41,285 bases of DNA from Phycisphaeraceae bacterium (GTDB taxonomy: Bacteria > Planctomycetota > Phycisphaerae > Phycisphaerales > Phycisphaeraceae). Shown here in pieces: positions 15,962 through 23,313 of the stretch. Made by a program: the position numbers and the translations under genes. Position 1 is the stretch's first letter. Each line of letters starts with the position of its first letter. Location of the stretch: the NCBI GenBank assembly GCA_029260615.1, contig JAJDCX010000101.1:1-41285 (forward strand), read 5' to 3'. The notes under the pieces are model-generated. The model ran no database searches. It was not told the origin of the DNA and saw only the letters and a program-made list of their open reading frames with translations.

Positions 15962-16013
15962 ATAGCTGCGGGCTTACAGCCCGCAGGCCCGCGATTCGTA
16001 GAATCACAGCTAT
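15962..16013. repeat. Two-hairpin element closed by an outer stem (REP-like, copy B)
   Basis: The outer stem ATAGCTG/CAGCTAT (15962-15968 with 16007-16013) encloses TGCGGGCT-TAC-AGCCCGCA (15967-15985, perfect 8-bp stem) and GATTC-GTA-GAATC (15993-16005). The layout and the GCGG...TAC...CCGC core match copy A (14345-14420). It sits between the aldo/keto reductase stop and the Nudix start, on a minus-strand stretch. Confidence 0.7.
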
Positions 16014-16029
16014 CAGATTTACCAACCCG

Positions 16030-17100
16030 CTACACCACGCCCGCCGGCTGCTCATAGCTGCTGCGGACTGCGCCGCTCTCGGTGGTGCTGGACTTGATGT
16101 CGCAGGGGTGTGCGTCGTCACCCAGGCCGTAGTCGTCGGCGTAGAACTTGGCGAGTTGGTCCAACACGTCTTGTGGCAAAGTCGAGCCGTCGCAAGCAGA
16201 AGCGTATTCTTTGAGGTCCGCTTCGTTCACAATGTTCGGCTCGATCGACACCATCCCCGGCTGGCTGGCGAGCCACTTGATCGCGAATTGGCGAACCGAC
16301 AGGCCCAGGTCTTTCGCGATCGGTCGGATGATGTCGTTTTTTTGTAGGCCGTAGACCAGCCAGTTGCGGTCGCGGAACTTGCGGTGGTCCCAGTCGGGGA
16401 ACTTGTGGTCCGCACTCTTGAATTCTTCGTCGAGTATGCCGGAGTTGGTCGGGACACGGGCGATGATGCCGCCCTTGCCTCTTTGCGCCGCGATCTCACA
16501 GAACTCTCGGCCGGGCCCCTGCTCATAGAGGTTGTAAACCGTCTGCACGGTCGCGGCGTCGTGGTCGAGGAATGATTGATAGCCTTCTTCACGCCAGCCG
16601 ATAGCCGGGCCCAGCGCGACGCCCCAGGCTTTGATCTTGCCTTCGGTCTGGAGTGATTCGAGTGTCTCGAACATGTCGTCGCTGAACTGAGGGAGCTTGA
16701 GGTTGTGTGCCTGATAGAGATCGACGCAGTCGATGCCCATGGTTTTGAGGGATGTTTCCAGCTCGAAGCGGATGAACTTGCCGGTGAAGTCCTGCTTGCG
16801 TTCGCGGTGTCCGCCCTCTTCGCCTGGATCGGAGTAGAAGTCGTAGCCGAACTTGGTGGAGATCACCAGGTTGTCTCGGCCGGCGTACTTGATGGTGTCG
16901 GCCATGAGTTTTTCGGACCGCCCGTTGCCGTAAGCCGGGGCGGTGTCGAAGAAGTTGACGCCCAGGTCGTAGGCCTTGTTCTGTAGCGCGATGCCCTCTT
17001 CGTCGGTGAAGTCGCCCCACCAGTTGGTGCCAAAAATAAAGTTGCCGAAGGCCAGCAGGCTAAGGGAGAGGTCAGTGCCGGGGATGGTTCGTTGTTGCAT
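16030..17100 (-). CDS. Aldo/keto reductase
   Basis: A 356-residue NAD(P)H-dependent aldo/keto reductase. The catalytic tetrad is present: Asp52 in NFFDTAPAYG, Tyr57, Lys83 in ISTKFG and His132 in YQAHNL. The order of strands follows the TIM-barrel family, including the late IKWLASQPG segment involved in cofactor binding. The ATG at 17100 begins MQQRTIPGTDL, the normal start of the family. The longer frame from 17145 would add a Pro-rich stretch that reads through a repeat, so I reject it. The substrate is unknown. These enzymes usually reduce sugars or small aldehydes. The leader is a C-rich heptamer array with no Shine-Dalgarno. It is upstream of the double-hairpin element at 15962-16013. 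Confidence 0.93.
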   Translation of the reverse strand: MQQRTIPGTDLSLSLLAFGNFIFGTNWWGDFTDEEGIALQNKAYDLGVNFFDTAPAYGNGRSEKLMADTIKYAGRDNLVISTKFGYDFYSDPGEEGGHRERKQDFTGKFIRFELETSLKTMGIDCVDLYQAHNLKLPQFSDDMFETLESLQTEGKIKAWGVALGPAIGWREEGYQSFLDHDAATVQTVYNLYEQGPGREFCEIAAQRGKGGIIARVPTNSGILDEEFKSADHKFPDWDHRKFRDRNWLVYGLQKNDIIRPIAKDLGLSVRQFAIKWLASQPGMVSIEPNIVNEADLKEYASACDGSTLPQDVLDQLAKFYADDYGLGDDAHPCDIKSSTTESGAVRSSYEQPAGVV

Positions 17101-17102
17101 AG

Positions 17103-17137
17103 GTGTTGGGGATTGGGGGCTAGGTATTAGGGGTTGG
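17103..17137 (-). repeat. Heptanucleotide repeat in the aldo/keto reductase leader
   Basis: Five contiguous 7-base units on the minus strand (such as CTAGCCC and CCAATCC) end 2 bases before the start codon at 17100, in place of a Shine-Dalgarno. This is one of the clearest arrays of the family. Confidence 0.65.
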
Positions 17138-17199
17138 AATATCACAACAGTATATCAATGATACCGTCGTCCCTGCACGGCGTCTGCCAGGGGATTCCC

Positions 17200-17234
17200 C
17201 CCACATCCGATCCCCCAACCCCCGATCTCCTACC
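17200..17234 (+). repeat. Heptanucleotide repeat over the stop codon of the large TPR-like gene
   Basis: Five contiguous plus-strand units (for example CCGATCC and CCCAACC) run into and across the stop codon of the minus-strand gene ending at 17230. With the array at 17103-17137 it forms a loose inverted pair. Confidence 0.55.
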
Positions 17235-20112
17235 TCGAATACTTATGCTCCAGCCGCTCAAGCTCCTGCCGGGTGACGGGGCCACCCAGATCAGGGTCGG
17301 TCATGCGGAGTTGGCGGACGCGCAGGGGGATCTCTTCGGTGCCCTCGTTGAGCCGGTCGTTGATCTGCAGGCGGCGCATCCAGGCGATCCACCATTCTTT
17401 AGGGAACGGCTGGCCCAGCCCGGTGATGAGCCTGTCGTAGTAGCGTACTGCTTGGATCAATGAGCCGTCATCGCCGCGGTCGTAGAGGTTCTGGGCGTGT
17501 TCGATCATGACCTGCGCATCGTTGGGAAAGTCGTTGATAAGTCGGCTAAGGATTTCGTCGGCGGGCCCGACCTGGCCGGATAGTCGCAACGTCTTGGCGC
17601 GGATCACCTCAAACGGCATCAACTGATCGGCGTCGAGCCCCTGTGCGTTCGCCCAGTCCAGCAGGAACCCGGACAACACCGCGGCCGCCTGTGCTTGGCG
17701 ATCCGCCACCTCTCGTAGAGATTCGCCTGCCACGCTGTCGGCGGTGGCGGCTTGGGCAAGCAACTTCTCGATGCGCACATCGGCCTGACTTAGCACACCG
17801 TCGATCACCGACGCGGCCTGGTCGGGGTAGTCCTTAAGCATCTGCCGAGCCTCGACCGCCAACGCCTCGTGCCGCCCGGCGTCGGCCAAGGCGATGATCC
17901 GGTGTTCGAGCGCCTGCGAAACCAGATCGTCTTCGGCAGGATAGGCCCGCTCGAAACCGTCCAACGCCTTAAGCACAACGTCGTATTCCTGCTCACCCAA
18001 CGCCAACTCTGCACGGATCAATTGGGCGGTCCCGGCGGCACGGCGTGCGAAGCGGGCGCGGGCGGGATTGATAAGGCTGGCACCGGTCTGGTCCGCCTCG
18101 GTGGTGATGCGCTTCATCACGGCGCTGAGTTCACGACGGATACGCGGCCTGTTTGATGCTTGGGCCAACCGGTATTGCTCCCCCAAGCAAATCATTGCCT
18201 GACGCTGCGCCTGAAAGTACTCCTCGTGATCGAAGGGGACGCGCTGATACATCTTGACCGCGTCTGCGTGCCTGCCCCTCGACTGCAGGACGGCGTACCC
18301 GTAGTACAACCGTTCGCTGTCGGCTGCGGCGCTGGTCGGGAACTTACTGAACAACACCCCCGCCGCCAGCTGGTAAGCTTCTTGCACCTGGGTTGGGGTC
18401 GGTAAGACCTGATGCAACTCGCGCAGCAGCACGACCGACGCGGCGATCGCATCCTCGGCCACGGGCTGGGCGGGCATCTGGTCGGCCAGCTCGGTCAGAA
18501 TCGCGGTGAGTTCAAGGCGATTCACGGGGTCTTTGGGGGAAGCCGCGTGCATGGCCATCGCCTGATTAAACATCGCCTCGGACCGGATCGCAGACTCGGT
18601 ATTCGGCCCGGTCAGCGTCGAAGCCAGCTTGATCGCACGGGCAAACAGTTCGTTAGCCTGCTGACGGCGGGCACCCGCATCATCGTCTGCCTCTTCAAGT
18701 TGCTCGGTGATCTGCTGGCCGTGCTGCCGAAGCACCTGGCTGACCGCCAGGCGGACCACCGCAGGCATTGCGTCGGTCTGCTGGGTATGGGTAACCGTGG
18801 ATTCCCATCGCTGGTAGATGAAGTCGCGGAGGCCTTTGACCTGCGCGCCTGGGATCGGACCGGCCAGCAGGTCCAGGTAGGGTTGATAGCTCTGCGCTAC
18901 GGCGGCGTCTCGCTTGTTCGGTGGCAGTTGGTCGGCGTGTTCGAGCATCAGCCGGTGGGTCATGTCGGCGACCAGCAGGCCGAAGCGTAGATCGCCGATC
19001 ACCACGGGGTCGGCACCGAGTTGATTTAACTCGTCGAACGCTGACTGGGGCTGCCCCATCTGCATCAGCCCCGTGGCGCGTGCCAGGCGTGCGGTCAACC
19101 AGGCGGTCCCCCGATCATCCCCGACCAGCAGTTCATCTAATAATTTCAGGGCCTGCTGACTGCGCCCGCGTGCCAACAAGACCCGGCCCCTCAGTGACAC
19201 CGATGCGTCACGGACCCCCGAGAAATCGCCCAGGTCGCCGGTGAACTTAACCAACTCCCGGTCCGCTAATTCAAGCAGCCTGGCCCGCTCTTTGTCGGGG
19301 GTCGTTTCCTGATTGGGGAGGCGTAGTCCGGGTTGCGTGCCCAAGGTTGTGAAATAAGGCGAATCATCAGGCAGGCGTGCAACCAGGTACGCGGCCTGGG
19401 CCAGGAAATACGGCGTGCGTCGGCCGTCATATTCATCGAACAGGCGGAAGAAGACGCCGGTACTTTGTAGTTGACGGGACCTTGCGGGGTCTCTGCCGAC
19501 TTCGCCGCGCAGATTAAATAACCGTAGCTTCGCATCCACCAGCAAACCCAACGCCTCGGGGCCCGCGTCGGCCAGGGCTTGTTGTTGTTCGGGGGTCGTG
19601 ACGCCAAACTCTGCGAACAGAACCGCCGACTGATGGATACCGTGCAGGTATTCCAACAACAGGTCCTGCGCCAGATCGGTCTGCCAGATCGGGCGTTGGT
19701 CGTGATCGTGGTAGTCCGCGATCAAATTTCGCGACGCATCGGCCATCCGTTGAAAGGCTTGCAGGGCCTGGTCACGCAATGCCTCGGTCTGTTGCGGATG
19801 TTGCGAAGAAGCTCGCCGGGCCTGATCCGAAAAACGCTTGTACTCCAGACGCAGACCCGCCAACTCGATCTGCCGGGCCAGCACCGGGTCTTGAGGCTTC
19901 TCGGTGTTGACCAGATGCAGCAGCAGGTCACTCATCCCCTCTTTAGCGAGGGCTTCGACGAGTGTGGCGGGGTCAAGTTCCTGAGCTTGGGCCGCTAATT
20001 TGTTGGGCGTAATGGTTAATACAGCCACGAAGAGCGCCGAGAGAATCAGCCGCGAATGAACGCAAATGAACGCGAATCGGATGGGAACGTAGTCCTTTCT
20101 ATTTGCGTTCAT
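17230..20112 (-). CDS. Large exported helical-repeat (TPR-like) protein of the ExbB/ExbD operon
   Basis: A 960-residue protein with an N-terminal signal-type hydrophobic segment (about 18-42, RLILSALFVAVLTI ending near Leu-Ala-Ala-Gln-Ala). A very long run of alpha-helical hairpins rich in Ala, Leu, Arg and Gln follows. Short degenerate TPR-like pairs can be seen (for example ALKLLDELLVGDD and AQVMIEHAQNLYDRGD), suggesting a tetratricopeptide solenoid in the periplasm. No catalytic motif is visible. The ATG at 20112 is preferred over the GTG at 20130. AGGGA lies about 10 bases before it, and the start codon is inside a 13-bp inverted repeat. It is the last gene of the VWA, repeat protein, ExbB, ExbD, ExbD operon, so it is likely a periplasmic scaffold or adaptor of that system. 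This is inferred from position only. Confidence 0.82.
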   Translation of the reverse strand: MNANRKDYVPIRFAFICVHSRLILSALFVAVLTITPNKLAAQAQELDPATLVEALAKEGMSDLLLHLVNTEKPQDPVLARQIELAGLRLEYKRFSDQARRASSQHPQQTEALRDQALQAFQRMADASRNLIADYHDHDQRPIWQTDLAQDLLLEYLHGIHQSAVLFAEFGVTTPEQQQALADAGPEALGLLVDAKLRLFNLRGEVGRDPARSRQLQSTGVFFRLFDEYDGRRTPYFLAQAAYLVARLPDDSPYFTTLGTQPGLRLPNQETTPDKERARLLELADRELVKFTGDLGDFSGVRDASVSLRGRVLLARGRSQQALKLLDELLVGDDRGTAWLTARLARATGLMQMGQPQSAFDELNQLGADPVVIGDLRFGLLVADMTHRLMLEHADQLPPNKRDAAVAQSYQPYLDLLAGPIPGAQVKGLRDFIYQRWESTVTHTQQTDAMPAVVRLAVSQVLRQHGQQITEQLEEADDDAGARRQQANELFARAIKLASTLTGPNTESAIRSEAMFNQAMAMHAASPKDPVNRLELTAILTELADQMPAQPVAEDAIAASVVLLRELHQVLPTPTQVQEAYQLAAGVLFSKFPTSAAADSERLYYGYAVLQSRGRHADAVKMYQRVPFDHEEYFQAQRQAMICLGEQYRLAQASNRPRIRRELSAVMKRITTEADQTGASLINPARARFARRAAGTAQLIRAELALGEQEYDVVLKALDGFERAYPAEDDLVSQALEHRIIALADAGRHEALAVEARQMLKDYPDQAASVIDGVLSQADVRIEKLLAQAATADSVAGESLREVADRQAQAAAVLSGFLLDWANAQGLDADQLMPFEVIRAKTLRLSGQVGPADEILSRLINDFPNDAQVMIEHAQNLYDRGDDGSLIQAVRYYDRLITGLGQPFPKEWWIAWMRRLQINDRLNEGTEEIPLRVRQLRMTDPDLGGPVTRQELERLEHKYSR

Positions 20113-20113
20113 T
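20055..20113 (-). repeat. Inverted repeat over the start codon of the large TPR-like gene
   Basis: AATGAACGCAAAT (20055-20067) is the exact reverse complement of ATTTGCGTTCATT (20101-20113), a 13-bp stem whose one arm contains the ATG at 20112. The arm at 20055 is also part of a 10-base tandem (GCGAATGAAC, GCAAATGAAC, then GCGAATCGG, 20052-20080). Confidence 0.7.
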
Positions 20114-20192
20114 GGTGTTGATCCCTGCACCTGTCTTCATTTGCAGTCTTCTCGCCTTTGTGGCGATCCAGCTTCTCTAACGCTGTGGCTTG

Positions 20193-20765
20193 TTATCGTG
20201 ACACCTGTGCGAAGTTGATGTTGGTGTATCGTGCGCGGACGGCGGCGTTGAAGGCGTTGGTAACGTGCTGCCAACGGACGCCGGCCTCGGGCTTGATGAC
20301 CACGGGGCTATCAGGCTTGAACGCGCCGCTGCGCAAACCACGGTCGGGGTCGTACTGGAGTTGGGTCAGCAGTGACGCCAGTTCGGTGAAGCCGGTGGGT
20401 GCCTGGGGGTAGCCCTCAATCCTGATCCGGCACTCGGTTTCGCCGGCGGGGATCAGCACGATATTTAAAGGCCGTTGCGGCGGGGTCATGTCCTGCGTGG
20501 GGCTGCCGGTCCCTTGGGGGAGTTTGGCGGTGAGCACGCCCTCGTCGGGGGTGAAGTTGGCGGTGACAACAAAATAAATCAGCAGCAGGAAGATGACGTC
20601 GATCATGGCCGAGAGGTTCGGCTGCATGTTCGGTTTGTCTCGGCCGTGGCGCTTGCGTGCGGAGCGGTGGTGGACGGTCTGGTCCGCCATGCGGGGGGCT
20701 GCCCCGGTGCCCATTATCCTGGGGGCCGCTATCTTGGGGTCGGGTTGGTCTTGGCGTGTGTTCAT
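20193..20765 (-). CDS. exbD: ExbD/TolR family protein (second copy)
   Basis: An ExbD-type proton-channel partner of about 190 residues. The N-terminal cytoplasmic region is long (about 50 residues, basic, HHRSARKRHGRDK). It is followed by one membrane helix with the essential aspartate in MIDVIFLLLIYFVV (Asp56 from the ATG at 20765), and a periplasmic domain ending in a conserved-type segment (HVTNAFNAAVRARYTNINF). The usual Pro before Leu/Met-Ile-Asp is replaced by Ala. The start at 20765 lies 10 bases after the stop of the first exbD. A later ATG at 20714 has a better AGGA spacing and is an alternative. The frame extended to 20825 overlaps the first exbD and is less likely. In the operon it follows exbB and the first exbD. 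Confidence 0.87.
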   Translation of the reverse strand: MNTRQDQPDPKIAAPRIMGTGAAPRMADQTVHHRSARKRHGRDKPNMQPNLSAMIDVIFLLLIYFVVTANFTPDEGVLTAKLPQGTGSPTQDMTPPQRPLNIVLIPAGETECRIRIEGYPQAPTGFTELASLLTQLQYDPDRGLRSGAFKPDSPVVIKPEAGVRWQHVTNAFNAAVRARYTNINFAQVSR

Positions 20766-20775
20766 CACGGTAGGT

Positions 20776-21285
20776 TTATTCGCCGATCTGCACGGCTGCT
20801 GCGCCGCGCTCGGGCATGTAGGCAACCAGGTTGATCTTGTCGATCCCCGCGCGGGTAATCGCGCCCATCACCGGCTGGACCACGCCGTAGTAAAGCGCCC
20901 CGTCGCTGCGCAGGACCACCTCCACATCGGGGTTCTCGGCCTTGGCATCGACCAGCGCGGCGGTCACGCCCTCAAGGTCGTCGGCGGCAAACGTCTGCAA
21001 CCCCACACGGATAAAACGGGCCTCGCCATCGAATAAAAGCACGTTCTCCGCCCGCTCACGGTGAGCGTATTCGGCGGGTGCGATATTAACGATAACCCGG
21101 CTGGTGTCGTCCAATTCCCGGGTCGTCGGCTCATCCAGTTGCGGCACGATCATCTCCACGCTCTGCTCGGAAATGATGTTATTCACAAGCATGAAAAAGA
21201 TAATCAGAAGGAAGACCACGTCGATCAACGGCGTGATATTCATCTGGGGCTTGGTCGGGCCGCGATGGAAAATCTGGGAGGGCAT
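20776..21285 (-). CDS. exbD: ExbD/TolR family protein (first copy)
   Basis: A 169-residue ExbD/TolR protein with a short cytoplasmic start. Its helix begins with the canonical MNITPLIDVVFLLIIFFM, with the proton-path Asp22. The periplasmic domain includes VVLRSDGALYYG and ends with INLVAYMPE. Together with ExbB it should form a proton-driven motor in the inner membrane that energises a partner protein. The ATG at 21285 has no Shine-Dalgarno. Upstream is a heptamer repeat array whose CCTAGCC unit is at the same distance from the ATG as in the secDF leader. The two ExbD copies differ strongly in N-terminal length and are not recent duplicates. Confidence 0.92.
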   Translation of the reverse strand: MPSQIFHRGPTKPQMNITPLIDVVFLLIIFFMLVNNIISEQSVEMIVPQLDEPTTRELDDTSRVIVNIAPAEYAHRERAENVLLFDGEARFIRVGLQTFAADDLEGVTAALVDAKAENPDVEVVLRSDGALYYGVVQPVMGAITRAGIDKINLVAYMPERGAAAVQIGE

Positions 21286-21290
21286 GGGCT

Positions 21291-21332
21291 CAGTGGGGGC
21301 TAGGGTCTGGGGTTTGGGGTCTAGGATTTAGG
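21291..21332 (-). repeat. Heptanucleotide array between exbB and exbD
   Basis: Six contiguous 7-base units on the minus strand (CCTAGAC, CCCAAAC, CCCAGAC, CCTAGCC types) start inside the last codons of exbB, cover its stop codon (21321-21323) and end 5 bases before the exbD ATG. It is the longest clean array of the family in the window. Confidence 0.7.
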
Positions 21333-22172
21333 TTTAGTCGTTGGGGGTTGGGGGGGGGCGTTGGGTGGCGGGGTTTGTTTTGGTACGGGTTTGGGTGATG
21401 GCTTGGGTTGGGGTTGGGGGCTGGGGCCGGCGGGTTTGAAGGGGGCGATGACCTGCTCGGCAATCAACATGCCCTCACTGGTCAGGGCGTCGATCTTGTT
21501 GCGTATCAGTGCGTAGGACGCCAGCGCGGGGATCGCGACGACCAGGCCCCAGAATGTGGTAATCATGGCGGTGGAGATGCCGCCGGCGAGCGCAGCGGGG
21601 TCGGGCCGGCCGCCGCTTGATTGGAGCTTGTCGAACGCGACGATCATGCCGTAGACCGTGCCGAACAGGCCGATCATCGGGGCGATGTTGCCCAGGACGT
21701 TGAGATACTCGATAGGCCGAAGCGCCCGGGTGGTCTGGGCGTCGCCCGCCTCCTCGATCGCTCGTTCCATCGCGCCGTAGCCGTGCCCGCCCTCGTTAAG
21801 CGCCGCGCTGATGACCCGGCCCAGGTAGCTTTGATCCTTGGCGGCAAACTCGATCGCCTCAACAAATCGTTTACCACTTAGCAGGTCCGACACCTTCTTA
21901 CGGGTCGTCTCGGGCAGCAGCTTGGACCGGCGGTAGCGGAGCATCAGGCTCAACGTGTACCCGGTGCTTAACGCTGACAGAAGCACAAGCAGCCAGGTAA
22001 TCAGCAGGCCCAGGAAGTCGCCGGGCAGCAGGAACATTTTAGCAACACTGGTCGTCTCTTCTGTGCTCTGCGCCCACAGCGGTGCCGCGGGCAGCAGCAC
22101 CATTGCAGTCGCCGTAAGAGCGCAAAGGAAAACGGACGGCCTGGTTATCACAACGCGATTGGGTTCGTTCAT
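21321..22172 (-). CDS. exbB: MotA/TolQ/ExbB proton-channel protein
   Basis: A 283-residue ExbB/TolQ-type protein. An N-terminal signal-like segment ends in Leu-Trp-Ala-Gln (about 35), a feature of planctomycete and Bacteroidetes-type ExbB. The first channel helix is LLITWLLVLLSAL, and a cytoplasmic region follows with ERAIEEAGDAQ. Two further helices (NIAPMIGLFGTVYGMIVAF and TFWGLVVAIPALASY) carry the conserved Gly-Thr-Val-x-Gly and the late Thr/Gly pattern of the family. The last 35 residues are a Pro/Lys/Gln-rich tail encoded by C-rich repetitive DNA that merges with the heptamer array at 21291-21332. The ATG directly follows the stop of the upstream gene (TAAATG), so translation is probably coupled. 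It works with the two ExbD proteins. Confidence 0.94.
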   Translation of the reverse strand: MNEPNRVVITRPSVFLCALTATAMVLLPAAPLWAQSTEETTSVAKMFLLPGDFLGLLITWLLVLLSALSTGYTLSLMLRYRRSKLLPETTRKKVSDLLSGKRFVEAIEFAAKDQSYLGRVISAALNEGGHGYGAMERAIEEAGDAQTTRALRPIEYLNVLGNIAPMIGLFGTVYGMIVAFDKLQSSGGRPDPAALAGGISTAMITTFWGLVVAIPALASYALIRNKIDALTSEGMLIAEQVIAPFKPAGPSPQPQPKPSPKPVPKQTPPPNAPPQPPTTKPKS

Positions 22173-23261
22173 TTATTCACCTGACGGGTCATCTAAAACG
22201 GAGGCGATCCGCTTATTTAATCTCTGGTAGTACGCGGGGTCTTCCTGTTGATCTATCAACGGCCGAGCCTTTTCATAGAGCCGACGGGCGATGTCGGGCC
22301 GTGCAATCAGTTCGTGGACGTAACCGGCTTCAAGTGTGGCGGGTCCGGCGACGGCACTGCGGGGGAAATATACCACGACGCGCATGAAACTCAGGCCGGC
22401 CGATTTGTACCCGTCCGTGTCACGGGTCTGCTCCGCCAGGGCGAGTTGGATCATGCCCTTGAGGTACAGCTTCGACGCCGTCTTGCCGGGCTGGGTCAGC
22501 GCCTCGTCGGCGGCTAATAGGGCCTGACTATATTGCCCCTTGCGGTAGAGGCTGGCGACCGATCCCGGGGGCACACTGGCGGATAGAGGCGGGGTTTGGG
22601 TGGGGCTGCCTGGTATGTCTGATTCGCTGGTAACTTCTACGCTGATCGGGGCAAGATTCCTGGGTGGTGTCCCCGCCGCGTCGATGAGTTTCTGGAGCAA
22701 TTCCGCACGATCCGGGCCTAGCGTGCCCATCGCTGCCTTGGCCAGTTCCAACACACGCAACCTGATCGAAGCATCGGCCTGCGCCACCACATCCACCGGC
22801 GGAGGGGTGACAAAATAAAGCTCGGCACCTGACACGACCATATCTATATAGATGCTGACTGCGGCATCGGCGTCATCAACCCGCGTGTGTGCCTGCACGA
22901 GCCTCATCTGGGCGTACCAGCGGACCCAATCTTCGTTGGCCTGCACGGCAACCCGCTTCCACATCGCAATCGCTGCCGGGTCATCTCCCCGGTCGGCGGC
23001 ATCCTCCGCTTTCCCAAGTGAGGGATAACGTCCGAGTTTGAGCCCTTCAAGGCTCTGGGTCGAACGCACCAACTCCCGACCCGTTGCGATCTGGTAACGG
23101 ACCCGCCCCTGGTCGATCGAATGAACCGTTACCGGCTGAACCCACAACCCCGATAGTTTCACCGCGTCCTGTGCGGACGCCGACGATACGGCAATACATA
23201 GCACCGCCATCACAAACACACCGCACAGCTTCGTCGTGAGTGTTCTGGTGTGTCTTGTCAT
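22173..23261 (-). CDS. Exported helical-repeat protein of the ExbB/ExbD operon
   Basis: A 362-residue exported protein. From the ATG at 23261 it has a clear signal peptide (hydrophobic LCGVFVMAVLCIAVSS ending Ser-Ala-Ser-Ala). A region about 60-100 mentions a small beta motif (LWVQPVTVHSIDQGRVRY). Helical hairpins then resemble TPR units, for example SLYRKGQYSQALLAADEAL followed by ASKLYLKGMIQLALAEQ, and GLSFMRVVVYFPRS. A Pro/Ser/Thr-rich linker divides two helical blocks. The longer frame from 23345 would overlap the VWA gene and put 28 extra residues before the signal peptide, so I reject that start. It sits between the VWA gene and exbB, with no gap to exbB. It probably acts in the periplasm as part of the same system. 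No enzymatic motif is seen. Confidence 0.85.
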   Translation of the reverse strand: MTRHTRTLTTKLCGVFVMAVLCIAVSSASAQDAVKLSGLWVQPVTVHSIDQGRVRYQIATGRELVRSTQSLEGLKLGRYPSLGKAEDAADRGDDPAAIAMWKRVAVQANEDWVRWYAQMRLVQAHTRVDDADAAVSIYIDMVVSGAELYFVTPPPVDVVAQADASIRLRVLELAKAAMGTLGPDRAELLQKLIDAAGTPPRNLAPISVEVTSESDIPGSPTQTPPLSASVPPGSVASLYRKGQYSQALLAADEALTQPGKTASKLYLKGMIQLALAEQTRDTDGYKSAGLSFMRVVVYFPRSAVAGPATLEAGYVHELIARPDIARRLYEKARPLIDQQEDPAYYQRLNKRIASVLDDPSGE

Positions 23262-23313
23262 CGGCGGGTTCCGTGCGTGGTCTTGGCGTGTTGGCTGGCC
23301 TGGACTACAGATT

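Noticed and set aside
20193..22172. ExbB/ExbD genes considered as a Zorya-type anti-phage motor
   Set aside because: ExbD proteins lack the OmpA/MotB-type peptidoglycan domain of ZorB, and no ZorC, ZorD or ZorE-like gene is present.
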